This document shows positions 1 through 8,227 of a stretch of DNA of 49,446 bases, in pieces. The notes beneath the pieces were generated by a model. That model searched no databases, was not told the DNA's origin, and saw nothing but the letters and a program-made list of their open reading frames with translations. How positions within the stretch are numbered: position 1 is the first letter of the stretch; each line of letters opens with the position of its first letter. The DNA is from Bryobacterales bacterium (GTDB lineage: Bacteria > Acidobacteriota > Terriglobia > Bryobacterales > Bryobacteraceae), in assembly GCA_003167495.1 (NCBI GenBank), contig PMSX01000147.1:1-49446 (forward strand), written 5' to 3'. The position numbers and the translations under genes are program-made.

Positions 1-111
1 TGCATGCAAAGCGCGCCGTTTCACTCCGGTGCGGAACCGCCTCAAACTCTCCAACTCCTGCTTCTCGTCAGCGGTTAGGCTCAACGCCTGCCGCTTGGTG
101 GTGAATGGCAT
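1..111 (-). CDS. IS630-like transposase, N-terminal fragment (runs off the window)
   Basis: Thirty-seven codons are visible from an ATG at 109-111, reading leftwards out of the window without a stop. The peptide begins MPFTTKRQALSLTADEKQEL and continues with an arginine-rich stretch of the ELESLRRFRT type. This matches the start of IS630-family transposases, where a short lysine/arginine lead is followed by LxLTxxExxxLexLxrsRT and the first helix of the DNA-binding region. The catalytic DDE part is outside the window, so activity cannot be judged. The family call rests only on this N-terminal resemblance. Confidence 0.55.
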   Translation of the reverse strand, partial: MPFTTKRQALSLTADEKQELESLRRFRTGVKRRALHA

Positions 112-167
112 AAACCATTCTCGCACCAAAATGTTCGTTTAGTATAGATATCAACAGAACAATAATC
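1..167 (-). mobile_element. IS630-like insertion sequence, one end (continues past the window)
   Basis: The segment holds the start of an IS630-like transposase gene (1-111) and about 56 bp of upstream sequence. The proposed outer boundary is the TA dinucleotide at 168-169, because the reading of a DUF2442-like protein coming from the other side is lost exactly there. IS630-family elements insert at TA and duplicate it, so the position fits. The other end of the element lies outside the window, so the terminal inverted repeat cannot be confirmed. The boundary is an inference. Confidence 0.5.
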
Positions 168-208
168 TAGTCGGCCTTGGGTACCGCTTCGACGATATCC
201 CAGTACAT
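168..208 (-). pseudogene. DUF2442-like gene, N-terminal remnant cut by the IS
   Basis: Reading leftwards from an ATG at 206-208 gives MYWDIVEAVPKAD and then TAG. The typical start of DUF2442 proteins is M-[YH]-W-D-[VI]-V-E-x-x-P-L-x-D-Y-R-L, so the reading is lost at the codon where Tyr (TAY) is expected. The lost codon contains the TA at 168-169, which is the inferred IS630 target. No companion gene such as DUF4160 could be recognised upstream between 209 and 402. The fragment is short, so the call is tentative. Confidence 0.4.
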
Positions 209-362
209 GGCCGAATCTTCGCCGGAACGGTGTTGGTGCGACGGAGCGCCCAGTCGTAAGTTACAGATCGAGACCCTCCGCCAAGCAATATCTTCTGATC
301 ACAAGCTACCTCCGAAACGGAGATGGGAGCGTGAGCGACCTAGTCCGGCACAACACCTCCTC

Positions 363-396
363 TATCGCCCATCACTATACCGACATGCGATATACT
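363..396 (+). promoter_or_regulatory. Putative promoter/operator of the first padR gene
   Basis: A TATACT hexamer (391-396), close to the -10 consensus, sits just before the ATG at 403. It is overlapped by an imperfect arrangement of TATCGC (363-368) and GCGATA (387-392), which are inverted copies 18 bp apart. PadR regulators normally autoregulate from inverted sites over their own promoter. The very short distance to the start codon would give a nearly leaderless message. No convincing -35 box was seen. Confidence 0.3.
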
Positions 397-402
397 ATTC
401 TC

Positions 403-741
403 ATGCCCGCCCTCACCCCTCAAGCCTTTCACATCCTGATCGCCCTCGCCGACCGGGATCAGCACGGCTACGGCATCATGCAAGACGTCGTTGTCCGCAC
501 CTCCGGCAAACTCCGCCTTAGCGCTGGCACTCTCTATGGCGCAATCAAGCGACTCCTCGAAGATGGCCTGATCATCGAACTGCGCGATACGCAACGCCCC
601 GAAAACGGCCACGACGACGAGCGCCGCCGCTACTACCGGCTCACACCTCTCGGCCGGAAAGCCGCCAAAGCGGAAGTAGCCCGCATGACCGAACTTCTCG
701 AACAAGCGAGGGCTCATGGACTGGTCGCAAAATCAAACTAA
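403..741 (+). CDS. PadR family transcriptional regulator
   Basis: A 112-residue winged-helix protein. The N-terminal HTH segment carries the PadR-typical PQAFHILIALADRDQHGYG stretch, followed by GTLYGAIKRLLEDGLI (recognition helix and wing) and the basic RRYYRLTPLGR wing/strand. The C-terminal helix is short, as in the minimal PadR class that dimerises through its last helix. The ATG at 403 is preferred over upstream starts because family members begin with M-x-x-LTPQAF. Its 3' end overlaps the start of the permease gene by 26 bp, so the two are probably translated from one message. In Acidobacteria such PadR genes commonly precede orphan MacB-like permeases, and the likely role is repression of the pair. 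Confidence 0.85.
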   Translation: MPALTPQAFHILIALADRDQHGYGIMQDVVVRTSGKLRLSAGTLYGAIKRLLEDGLIIELRDTQRPENGHDDERRRYYRLTPLGRKAAKAEVARMTELLEQARAHGLVAKSN

Positions 742-3327
742 ACTCTTTCGCGCAATGCTCTATTGTTATCCCGCTGAATTCCGTCACGAGTACGGCGCTG
801 AAATGGAGCAGCTATTCAAAGATCGGCTTCACACAGAGCCGCGGTGGCGTTTATGGCTTGAGACACTGGCCGATGTCGCCGTCAGCGCACCCAAAGAACA
901 CTGCGCCGTCCTGATCTCCGACCTAAAACATGAAACCCGTGCGCTTTGGGCGATGCCGGGCTTTACCGCGATTATTCTCTTAGTCATCGGACTCGGCATT
1001 GGCACCACCGTATCTGTCTTTAGTGTCGTTAACGCCGTCTTGCTGCGGTCACTGCCCTACGGCCATCCGGAAGAACTCGTTTATCTCTGGAGCCCCAATT
1101 CAAACTTCAAGGGACTTCCTGAAGAAATGGCTCCGAATGTTCCAGATTTCTACGACTCGCAACGACTCAGTCATAATTTCTCTGCCATGGCGATGTTTAA
1201 CCTGGGGTCAGTCTCCCTTGTCCAGGGTGGCTTTGCGAAAAGCATAGGAGCAGCCTTCGTCACCGGCAATTTTTTCCGAACACTCGATGCAAAACCGGCA
1301 TTGGGAAGGCCTCTTGATGCCAACGATGACCAGCCGGGACATGAGCGGGTAGCCGTCATAAGCGACGAGTTGTGGCACTCTCGGTTGAACGGGCGAGCCG
1401 ATGTTCTGGGAATGCAAATTAACTTGAACCGCAAAACATATACCTTGGTTGGCGTTATGCCGAGAGACTTCGGATATCCGTTCGATGGAGACGTTCCCTA
1501 CGACCGATCCGGATTCAAGCAAACAGACATTTGGCTGCCGGCGGCTTACACGATCAATCAGCACATCAACCGAACCAACTTCGAACGCGCCATTGCAATC
1601 GGTAGATTACGGAGCGGCAGCACAGTGGCCGCAGCCCAAGTTGAATTGCAAGCAATCGAGGCCAGATTGGCGCCATTGTATCCGCCAATGTGGCGCGGTT
1701 TGACTATCCTCGCCAAGCCGCTTGCTCAAACCATCATCGGCGCGGTGCAACAAATGTTGTGGCTGCTTCTGGGTGTGGTTGGTCTGGTTCTGTTGATCGC
1801 TATCAGTAATGTCGCTAGTCTCTTGTTGGCGCGAACAACAGCTAGAGCCCACGAGTTGGGCATCCGCACCGCGCTAGGTGCACTTCGCGCTCGCATCATC
1901 CGTCAGCTACTCACCGAATCTTTGCTGCTCAGCTGTACCGGTGGCCTATTGGGAATTGCGCTCGCTTACGGCCTCATGCGCTTGTTAATTAGTCTCAACC
2001 CGGGCGGCATCCCGCGTTTCGATTCAGCAACGGTCGATTCGCTGTTCTAGCTTTGGCCGTCGTGCTCTCAGTTGGCTCGGGTTTGGCCGCTGGTCTTTTA
2101 CCCGCCATCGCTGCCTCTCGTCCCAGTATCAGTGACGTGTTGAAACAAGGCGGAAGTCGAATCGCCAGCGGTTCCCATCGCGGTCGCTTTGCGCTCATCG
2201 TGCTCGAAGTTGCCCTTTCTGTCGTGTTGCTGACAGGATCAGGTTTGTTAATCCGCAGTTACCTTCGGCTACAAGCTGTAGATCTAGGCTTTTCCCCGGC
2301 GGCGCTGACCTTCAGTTTGGATTTGGATGAACACTACAGCACGCCCGAATTGCGGATGGCTTTCTATAGGCGCTTTTTGGAAAAGCTTCGAACCACCCGC
2401 GGATTTACGTGGGTAGGAACATCCTCTGTCCTTCCTCTAAAGGGCGACGAGGGATTGACGTCGCTTGAAATAAGAGGATTTGGTAAATCGGTGGAGACGG
2501 TAGAAATCTTCGGCGTCACACCTGGCTATCTTAAAGCGCTGGGTACGCCACTCCTGCGTGGCAGAGATTTCACGCTCCGCGACTTAACCGCGAAGCCTAC
2601 CGTAATCATAATCAACGCGAAGTTCGCTGAGATGTACTTTCGCGGCCGCGATCCTTTGCGCGGACAGGCTCGGATAAGAAATGACAACTTGTCAAACAGT
2701 TCCTGGTTAACCGTCATCGGAGTTGTAGGCAGTATTCGGCATTTGGCCGTCGATCAAGCAAGTAAACCGCAAATATTTGCGCCGGCGGAAGACGGAAACA
2801 ACTTCGCCATTCGCTCCCATCTACCGGTTCGCCAGGCTGCCGCCGCAGCACGCGCAGTCCTTCGGTCGCTGGATCCTTCGCTTTCTCTCGACATTAAAAC
2901 CATGAGCGAGCGGATCAAAGTCAGCAATGCTCGGCGCACCTTTCAGACCGCCCTGCTGACAGGCTTCGCCGCCGTGGCCGTGACGTTGGCTCTAGTCGGT
3001 CTCTACGGCTTGATGTCGTACACAGTCAAGCAACGGACAGCGGAAATTGGTATTCGGCTCGCCATCGGTTCGCCCCGCAGCCGTGTCCTGAGTCTCATTC
3101 TCTCCCAAGGCCTGTGCCTCACCTCCTATGGTTTGCTCATCGGGTTAGCCGCCTCTTTCGCTTTCACACGCCTCCTCAGTGGTTGGCTCTTCGAAGTCCA
3201 AGCCACTGACCCAGTCACTTTCGAGCTAGTGCCGCTTTTTGTTTTAATAGTATCTGGTTGTGCCTGTCTGATTCCGGCTTGGAGCGCAACCAGGATCGAT
3301 CCGATTCAGACGCTACGGCAGGAGTGA
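716..3327 (+). pseudogene. Orphan MacB/FtsX-type permease (ADOP type), frameshifted
   Basis: The first part (716-2050) has a soluble N-terminal lead with YPAEFRHEYGAEMEQLF (about residues 18-34), a first membrane segment near 82-110, a MacB-like periplasmic core and the first FtsX block, including LLLARTTARAHELGIRTALGA. It stops at TAG 2048-2050. The second part (2053-3327), in another frame, continues without a gap in the family alignment: GSGLAAGLLPAIAASRP, second periplasmic core and second FtsX block (EIGIRLAIGSPRSRVLSLIL). Joining them needs one added base around 2040-2044, so the lesion is a single-base deletion that is not in a homopolymer. Whole length would be about 870 residues, normal for the family. 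No ATPase gene is nearby, as is usual for this class. The substrate is unknown. Confidence 0.85.
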
Positions 3328-3330
3328 ATT

Positions 3331-4365
3331 ATGAACATCCTAACCATTGGAGCAACCGGATTCATCGGCCGTCACGTAGTCTCTCAACTCGTACAAGCTG
3401 GTCACGAAGTAGCTGTCCTACATCGCGGCAAAACTCCACTCCCCCCGGAATGGAACGTGACTGAGATCATCGGTGACCGCTCAACCCTGCAAGATTTGGA
3501 TCTTCGCGCCTGGCATCCGAATATTGTCATCGATATGATCTTGAGCAGCGCAAAACAGGCTTGCGCGACCGTAGATACTTTTACCGGCGTTGCCCAGCGC
3601 GTGGTTGCCATCAGCAGCGGCGACGTCTACCGCGCCATGTCCGTACTCCACGGCACCGAGAGTGGCCCGCTTCAACCCACTCCCTTAACCGAGGACTCCC
3701 AGTTGCGTACTCAGTCGCAAACATATTCGCCGGAAATGCTCGCTGTAACACGTGTTCGTTTGCCCTGGATCGATGATCAGTATGACAAGATCCAAGTGGA
3801 GCAAGCCATCGCCTCCCATCCCGAACTGCCCGCGACCATATTACGTCTGCCCATGGTATACGGGCCGGGAGATATGTTTCATCGTTTTTATCCAACGCTC
3901 AAGCGAATGCTGGACGCACGCCCCGTAATTCTGCAAGAACAAACTGTCTCGGAGTGGGCAACGTGCCGCGGCTATGTTGAGAATGTAGCTCAGGCCATTG
4001 TCTTGGCTGCAACATCAGAAAAGGCCGCCGGCCGCGTCTACAACGTCGCCGATCCCGATCGCTATACGGAGGCAGAATGGGCGGCTAAAATCGGCGAAGT
4101 CGCGGGCTGGAACGGCCGAATCATCGCCCTCCCACAAAGCGACACGCCGAAACATCTCCTGCAGCCGGCAGGCAACCACAAACAGGACCTGTTCATGGAT
4201 TCAACACGCATCCGCCGCGAGCTTGGATACTCCGAAGCCGTTCCGCTCACGGAAGCCATTCGCCGAACAGTGGAATGGGAGAAAGCGAATCCGCCTGACA
4301 AAAGCGACTTCGCACAGTGTGATTACGCAGCCGAAGATGAGGCTGCCCGCTTAATCCTTCGTTAA
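3331..4365 (+). CDS. NAD-dependent epimerase/dehydratase-like protein (atypical extended SDR)
   Basis: A 344-residue Rossmann-fold protein. The dinucleotide-binding motif TIGATGFIGRHV lies at residues 5-16, and ISSGDVYRAM near residue 95 is the usual strand with the Ser/Thr of the active site. The canonical YxxxK is not clean: the corresponding place reads YDKIQVEQ, with Gln where Lys is expected, a form seen in atypical extended SDRs. ILRLPMVYGPGD is the conserved strand after the active site. The gene begins 3 bp after the permease stop with AGGAG just upstream, so it is probably in the PadR-permease operon. The substrate, presumably a nucleotide sugar or similar, cannot be told. The 3' end overlaps the opposing EVE gene by 15 bp. 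Confidence 0.8.
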   Translation: MNILTIGATGFIGRHVVSQLVQAGHEVAVLHRGKTPLPPEWNVTEIIGDRSTLQDLDLRAWHPNIVIDMILSSAKQACATVDTFTGVAQRVVAISSGDVYRAMSVLHGTESGPLQPTPLTEDSQLRTQSQTYSPEMLAVTRVRLPWIDDQYDKIQVEQAIASHPELPATILRLPMVYGPGDMFHRFYPTLKRMLDARPVILQEQTVSEWATCRGYVENVAQAIVLAATSEKAAGRVYNVADPDRYTEAEWAAKIGEVAGWNGRIIALPQSDTPKHLLQPAGNHKQDLFMDSTRIRRELGYSEAVPLTEAIRRTVEWEKANPPDKSDFAQCDYAAEDEAARLILR

Positions 4366-4731
4366 CCATTCGTACTGCTGCTCGGTCAGCGGCACCACTG
4401 ACAATCGCCCTTGTTTCACAAGCGGCGAATCGGCGAATAGCTTGTGCTCCTTGATCTCGGCAAGTGTCCGCGGAGTCTTCACCGCGTGCCCCAATTTGAT
4501 CTTCACGAGTGGAGTCTTTGGGTCTTTCGCATCCACGTTCACCACCGTCGCAGTGCCAACGGCGCGGCGTTCGTCGCCCGTATGATAGATCACCAGCTTT
4601 TCGCCAGGCTTCATTTCGCGCAGATGTTTCACAGCGGCAGGATTGGTCACGCCATCCCAAATAGTTTCGCGGTCGCGTTCAAGGTCGGCAAAGGAATAGG
4701 CTTCCGGTTCGGTCTTCAATAAGTGCGGCAT
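4351..4731 (-). CDS. EVE domain protein (thymocyte nuclear protein 1-like)
   Basis: A compact 126-residue protein that is almost entirely one EVE domain. It begins MPHLLKTEPEAYSF, followed by the diagnostic WDGVTNPAAVKHLREMKPGE (residues 25-44) and LVIYHTGDERRAVG (47-60). EVE domains are PUA-like folds that read modified bases in nucleic acids, and stand-alone bacterial members are widespread. The true target here is not known. It converges on the epimerase gene and overlaps its last codons, leaving no room for a terminator between them. Confidence 0.9.
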   Translation of the reverse strand: MPHLLKTEPEAYSFADLERDRETIWDGVTNPAAVKHLREMKPGEKLVIYHTGDERRAVGTATVVNVDAKDPKTPLVKIKLGHAVKTPRTLAEIKEHKLFADSPLVKQGRLSVVPLTEQQYEWLTKD

Positions 4732-4785
4732 GGCTTTCGCATATCATAGCCCGAATCGCAACAAGCTGCGCCGCATCTAATAAAA

Positions 4786-6942
4786 GTGGCCACTCAAATC
4801 GATCCCGTCTGCCGGATGAACGTCGATCCTCAAAAGACGCCACCGCCGCCAGAAAGTTTGTTTGAAGGCCAAAGTTATTACTTCTGCTGCCTTAATTGCA
4901 AGACGAAGTTTGACGCACACCCCGCTGAGTATATGAAAGCCAAACTGGTTAGGCTGGGCGCCCCGCAAGTGGAGTATACGTGCCCTATGCACCCTGAAAT
5001 ACGGCAAATGGGCCCAGGTGCCTGTCCCATATGCGGCATGGCCTTAGAACCAGTCGACGCCGGCGCCGAGACAGACGACGGCGAATACAATGACATGCGC
5101 CGCCGTTTGATCGTCTGTGCTGCGCTAACCGCGCCGTTGCTGGCGTTAATGTTTTTTGCGATGCCTCCCTGGATTTCTTTCGTTCTCGCCACTCCCGTGG
5201 TCGCCTGGGGTGGCGCGCCCTTCTTCGCGCGCGCCTGGGCATCCGTCAAGAGCCGCCGCGGCAACATGTTTACCTTGATCGCTTTGGGAACGGGCACGGC
5301 TTATGTCTCTAGTGTTATCGGACTGTTAAAAGCAACGCCTTTGTATTTCGAACCGGCCGCGGTTATCATTACATTGGTTTTGCTTGGTCAGGTTTTAGAA
5401 CTGCGCGCCCGCGGTAAGACAACCAGTGCTTTGAAATCTTTGCTGAACCTCACGCCAAAGACCACACGGCTCGCCGATGGCCGCGAAGTCTCGCTCGATC
5501 ACGTCAAGGTGGGCGACCTTTTGCGCGTTCGCCCGGGCGAAACGGTGCCAGTTGACGGTGTCGTCACCGAAGGCCATTCCTCAGTCGATGAATCCATGAT
5601 CACTGGCGAATCGATTCCTGTAGAAAAACTGCTCGACAGCAAAGTCACTGGAGGCACACTCAACGGCACCGGTAGTTTCCTTATGCGTGCCGAACGCGTG
5701 GGCGCTGATAGTCTCCTGAGTCAAATCGTACGCCTTGTGAGCGACGCCCAACGCACACGTCCTCCCATTCAGAAACTAGCTGACCGTGTGGCTGGCATCT
5801 TTGTCCCCGCCGTCGTGCTTGCGGCAGTCATCACGTTCCTGATCTGGATCATGGTAGGACCGCAGCCCAAACTGAGTCATGCGCTGGTAAACGCCGTAGC
5901 GGTTCTCATCATTGCTTGTCCGTGCGCGCTCGGTTTGGCGACACCTATGTCGATCATGGTGGGCACAGGACGAGGCGCGACTGCGGGCGTCTTGATTCGC
6001 AACGCCGAAGCACTCGAACTCCTCCAAACGGTCGATACACTCGTCGTAGATAAGACCGGCACACTGACGATCGGGAAACCCCAACTCATATCGATAGAAC
6101 CAGCAAAGGGACACACCGGGGACGAGGTACTCGCTCTCGCAGCCAGCGTCGAACAAGGCAGTGAACATCCCCTGGCCGGGGCCATTCTAGCCGCAGCTCG
6201 CGAACGCGGGCTCGCTATGCCCAGAGCGGAGCATTTCCGATCCACCCCCGGGAAGGGTGTCGAAGCTATCGTGAACGGACGATCGGTATTCGTAGGTAAC
6301 CGCAGCACACTCGGCATATCGTTGCAAACGAACGCAACAGTAGTCGTCGCTATAGACAAGCAACTCGCGGGAAGCTTGACCATCACCGACACGCTGAAGC
6401 CAACGACGAAAGCGGCAGTCGAGGCGATACAGAAAGAGGGAATCCGCCTAGTGCTATTGAGTGGCGATTCGCAAGCTTCGGCGCAAGCCGTTGCGCAACA
6501 ATTGGGCATCACTGAAGTGCACGCAGAGACCTTGCCCGCCGACAAGGCCGCATTCGTACAAAAACTGCGCGCCGACGGACGAGTGGTGGCCATGGCCGGA
6601 GACGGTGTGAATGATGCGCCGGCACTCGCCGCCGCTCATGTAGGAATTGCCATGAGCACCGGCACCGATGTCGCTATGCAAAACGCTGGCATCACCTTGC
6701 TTGGCGGCGATTTGGCGGCTTTAGTCCGAGCCATTCACTTGAGCCGCGCCACGGTGCGCAATATTAAACAAAATCTGTTCTTTGCGTTTGCTTACAACGT
6801 GATTGGCGTGCCCGTTGCTGCCGGAGTTCTGTATCCGTTCTTTGGAGTTCTGCTGAGTCCGATGATCGCGAGCGCGGCCATGACGTTCAGTTCCGTCTCG
6901 GTAATTGGCAATGCTCTGCGATTGCGCAACGTGAAGTTATAG
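4786..6942 (+). CDS. copA: Cu(I)-type P1B ATPase with YHS and heavy-metal-binding N-terminal domains
   Basis: A 718-residue membrane pump. Order of parts: YHS-type cysteine domain (DPVCRMNV at 6-13, FCCLNC at 33-38), short metal-binding domain ([20 protein letters not shown] at 64-83), then the P1B core. TGES is at 273-276, the membrane metal-site CPC at 378-380, the phosphorylation motif DKTGT at 422-426, then SEHP and GDGVND. AYN in the seventh membrane helix and a Met/Ser-Ser stretch in the eighth (MTFSS) match the Cu(I)-exporting P1B-1 group. The expected job is removal of cytosolic copper. The start is GTG at 4786 without a clear ribosome-binding site. Silver transport is possible, and the symbol denotes the family rather than proven orthology. 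Confidence 0.9.
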   Translation: MATQIDPVCRMNVDPQKTPPPPESLFEGQSYYFCCLNCKTKFDAHPAEYMKAKLVRLGAPQVEYTCPMHPEIRQMGPGACPICGMALEPVDAGAETDDGEYNDMRRRLIVCAALTAPLLALMFFAMPPWISFVLATPVVAWGGAPFFARAWASVKSRRGNMFTLIALGTGTAYVSSVIGLLKATPLYFEPAAVIITLVLLGQVLELRARGKTTSALKSLLNLTPKTTRLADGREVSLDHVKVGDLLRVRPGETVPVDGVVTEGHSSVDESMITGESIPVEKLLDSKVTGGTLNGTGSFLMRAERVGADSLLSQIVRLVSDAQRTRPPIQKLADRVAGIFVPAVVLAAVITFLIWIMVGPQPKLSHALVNAVAVLIIACPCALGLATPMSIMVGTGRGATAGVLIRNAEALELLQTVDTLVVDKTGTLTIGKPQLISIEPAKGHTGDEVLALAASVEQGSEHPLAGAILAAARERGLAMPRAEHFRSTPGKGVEAIVNGRSVFVGNRSTLGISLQTNATVVVAIDKQLAGSLTITDTLKPTTKAAVEAIQKEGIRLVLLSGDSQASAQAVAQQLGITEVHAETLPADKAAFVQKLRADGRVVAMAGDGVNDAPALAAAHVGIAMSTGTDVAMQNAGITLLGGDLAALVRAIHLSRATVRNIKQNLFFAFAYNVIGVPVAAGVLYPFFGVLLSPMIASAAMTFSSVSVIGNALRLRNVKL

Positions 6943-7293
6943 CAGCGCCTTTTCGGCGTCGGCCAACGTTGGGAACACCACTAGCGTGTCGCGTACGCCC
7001 GAGACCGTGAACATGGTTTCGATCCGCGGGGCCACGTTGATGACCGCATACTTCGTTCCCCGATTGCCCGATGACACGTGAACGCCTAGAATCGCGCCCA
7101 AAGCGGCAGAGTCCATATACGGCACCTCCGCCAAATCAATGATGAGAAGCGGTGACTTGTTCTCGCGCGCCATGCTCTGAAACTCGAAGAAGTTCGAAAT
7201 GACAAGCGGGCCGTGCACCTTCAAGATGTGCACGCCTTCGCGCGATCCCTCCACAGACTCAATTTGCAAGGGCGGTTGGGCGGAACTGCTCAT
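6937..7293 (-). CDS. STAS domain protein (anti-sigma-factor antagonist type)
   Basis: A 118-residue single STAS domain. It has the usual strand-helix order, with [20 protein letters not shown] in the middle. The DS pair (Ser62 from the chosen start) is the site that SpoIIAA-like antagonists have phosphorylated by anti-sigma kinases. The ATG at 7291-7293 is preferred over one 60 bp upstream because the domain starts right after it. The gene converges on the ATPase gene with a 6-bp overlap. No partner kinase or sigma factor is in the window, so the pathway it belongs to is unknown. Confidence 0.85.
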   Translation of the reverse strand: MSSSAQPPLQIESVEGSREGVHILKVHGPLVISNFFEFQSMARENKSPLLIIDLAEVPYMDSAALGAILGVHVSSGNRGTKYAVINVAPRIETMFTVSGVRDTLVVFPTLADAEKALL

Positions 7294-7380
7294 AGTCTCT
7301 ACATGATACCCAGCCAGCGTTTCATTTCCATGACAGGCTGCTGGTGCGGACAAGGAGTGCTACCTTAGCAATTCCAGCGA

Positions 7381-8220
7381 ATGCCTAGAAATAATTACGT
7401 CTTGATCGTCTTCGATAGCTGCCGGTACGACGCGTTTCAGCGGGCGCGCCCGAAAACAATCCGCAAACTGGGAACGGTACAGAAGCGCTGGGCGTATGCG
7501 TCGTGGACCGGCCCTTCCCATTTCAATCTCCTCACAGGTTTGATGCCTCACACCAGTCCAAAGGGGGTGTTCGCATCCGATTACTACCAGCTTGATTTTC
7601 TGAAGTACAACGAGCGGCTTGGGGCCAAAGGTATCGAATTCAAGCGTTTTGTGCCGCGCCTTTACCTGCCTGTATTTTTGCGAAGTTTGGGCTACCGGAC
7701 ACATGCAATGGTCTCTCTGCCGGTACTGAACCCGCTCACTGTTCTGAATAGCGGCTTCGATACATATAAGCTGATGGATCGGCATAATGACATGCGAGCG
7801 ATGATTGAAGAAATGGACTTCGAAGACGATCAGCCATTTTTCTATCTGCTCAATGTCGGAGAAACTCACTATCCTTACGCGTTGCCTGACGAACCTCCCG
7901 ATCAATGGCCCAAAGTAAGCGGCGTGCATGGTGTGTTCCGCCATCTGGATGAGCATATTGTCGGCGGTAAGTTGAAACGATCGCGAACCAAGGTTTTTGA
8001 CAACGCGAAGCTGGCAGAATTGAAGAGCCGTCAAATAGCCGCCGTTCGCTATTTGGATGGCGTCGTGGAAGATCTGTTCGACCGGCTGCCCGCAAATACT
8101 TATGTGACGATCACTTCCGATCACGGCGAGCTGTTTGGGGAAGATGGTTATTTCGGGCATGGACCGATTCAGCATGAAAAGGTGCTGGAGGTGCCGTTTG
8201 TTGAAGGAAAGCTAAGATAG
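7381..8220 (+). CDS. Sulfatase-like/alkaline phosphatase superfamily hydrolase (first gene of AlkP operon)
   Basis: A 279-residue protein with no signal peptide, much shorter than classical sulfatases. Metal-site features of the superfamily are visible: a first aspartate in LIVFDSCRYDAF (Asp12), a nucleophile region in SWTGPSHFNLLTG (41-53), and the C-terminal TSDHGELFGEDGYFGHG (245 onward). The CxPxR signature of true sulfatases is missing, so a formylglycine-dependent sulfatase is unlikely; Ser46 or Thr43 may serve as nucleophile. It ends at HEKVLEVPFVEGKLR, which looks like a natural end. It is 7 bp before the next gene. The substrate is unknown; a phospho- or sulfo-ester, or transfer of such a group, is the general expectation. 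Confidence 0.75.
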   Translation: MPRNNYVLIVFDSCRYDAFQRARPKTIRKLGTVQKRWAYASWTGPSHFNLLTGLMPHTSPKGVFASDYYQLDFLKYNERLGAKGIEFKRFVPRLYLPVFLRSLGYRTHAMVSLPVLNPLTVLNSGFDTYKLMDRHNDMRAMIEEMDFEDDQPFFYLLNVGETHYPYALPDEPPDQWPKVSGVHGVFRHLDEHIVGGKLKRSRTKVFDNAKLAELKSRQIAAVRYLDGVVEDLFDRLPANTYVTITSDHGELFGEDGYFGHGPIQHEKVLEVPFVEGKLR

Positions 8221-8227
8221 GCGAGGA

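Noticed and set aside
7360..8175. 271-codon minus-strand open frame opposite the first AlkP-operon gene
   Set aside because: The plus-strand frame has superfamily motifs and fits the operon spacing; the minus frame has neither and is explained by codon bias.
7381..8220. True arylsulfatase
   Set aside because: The formylglycine motif CxPxR is absent and no maturation enzyme gene is in the window.
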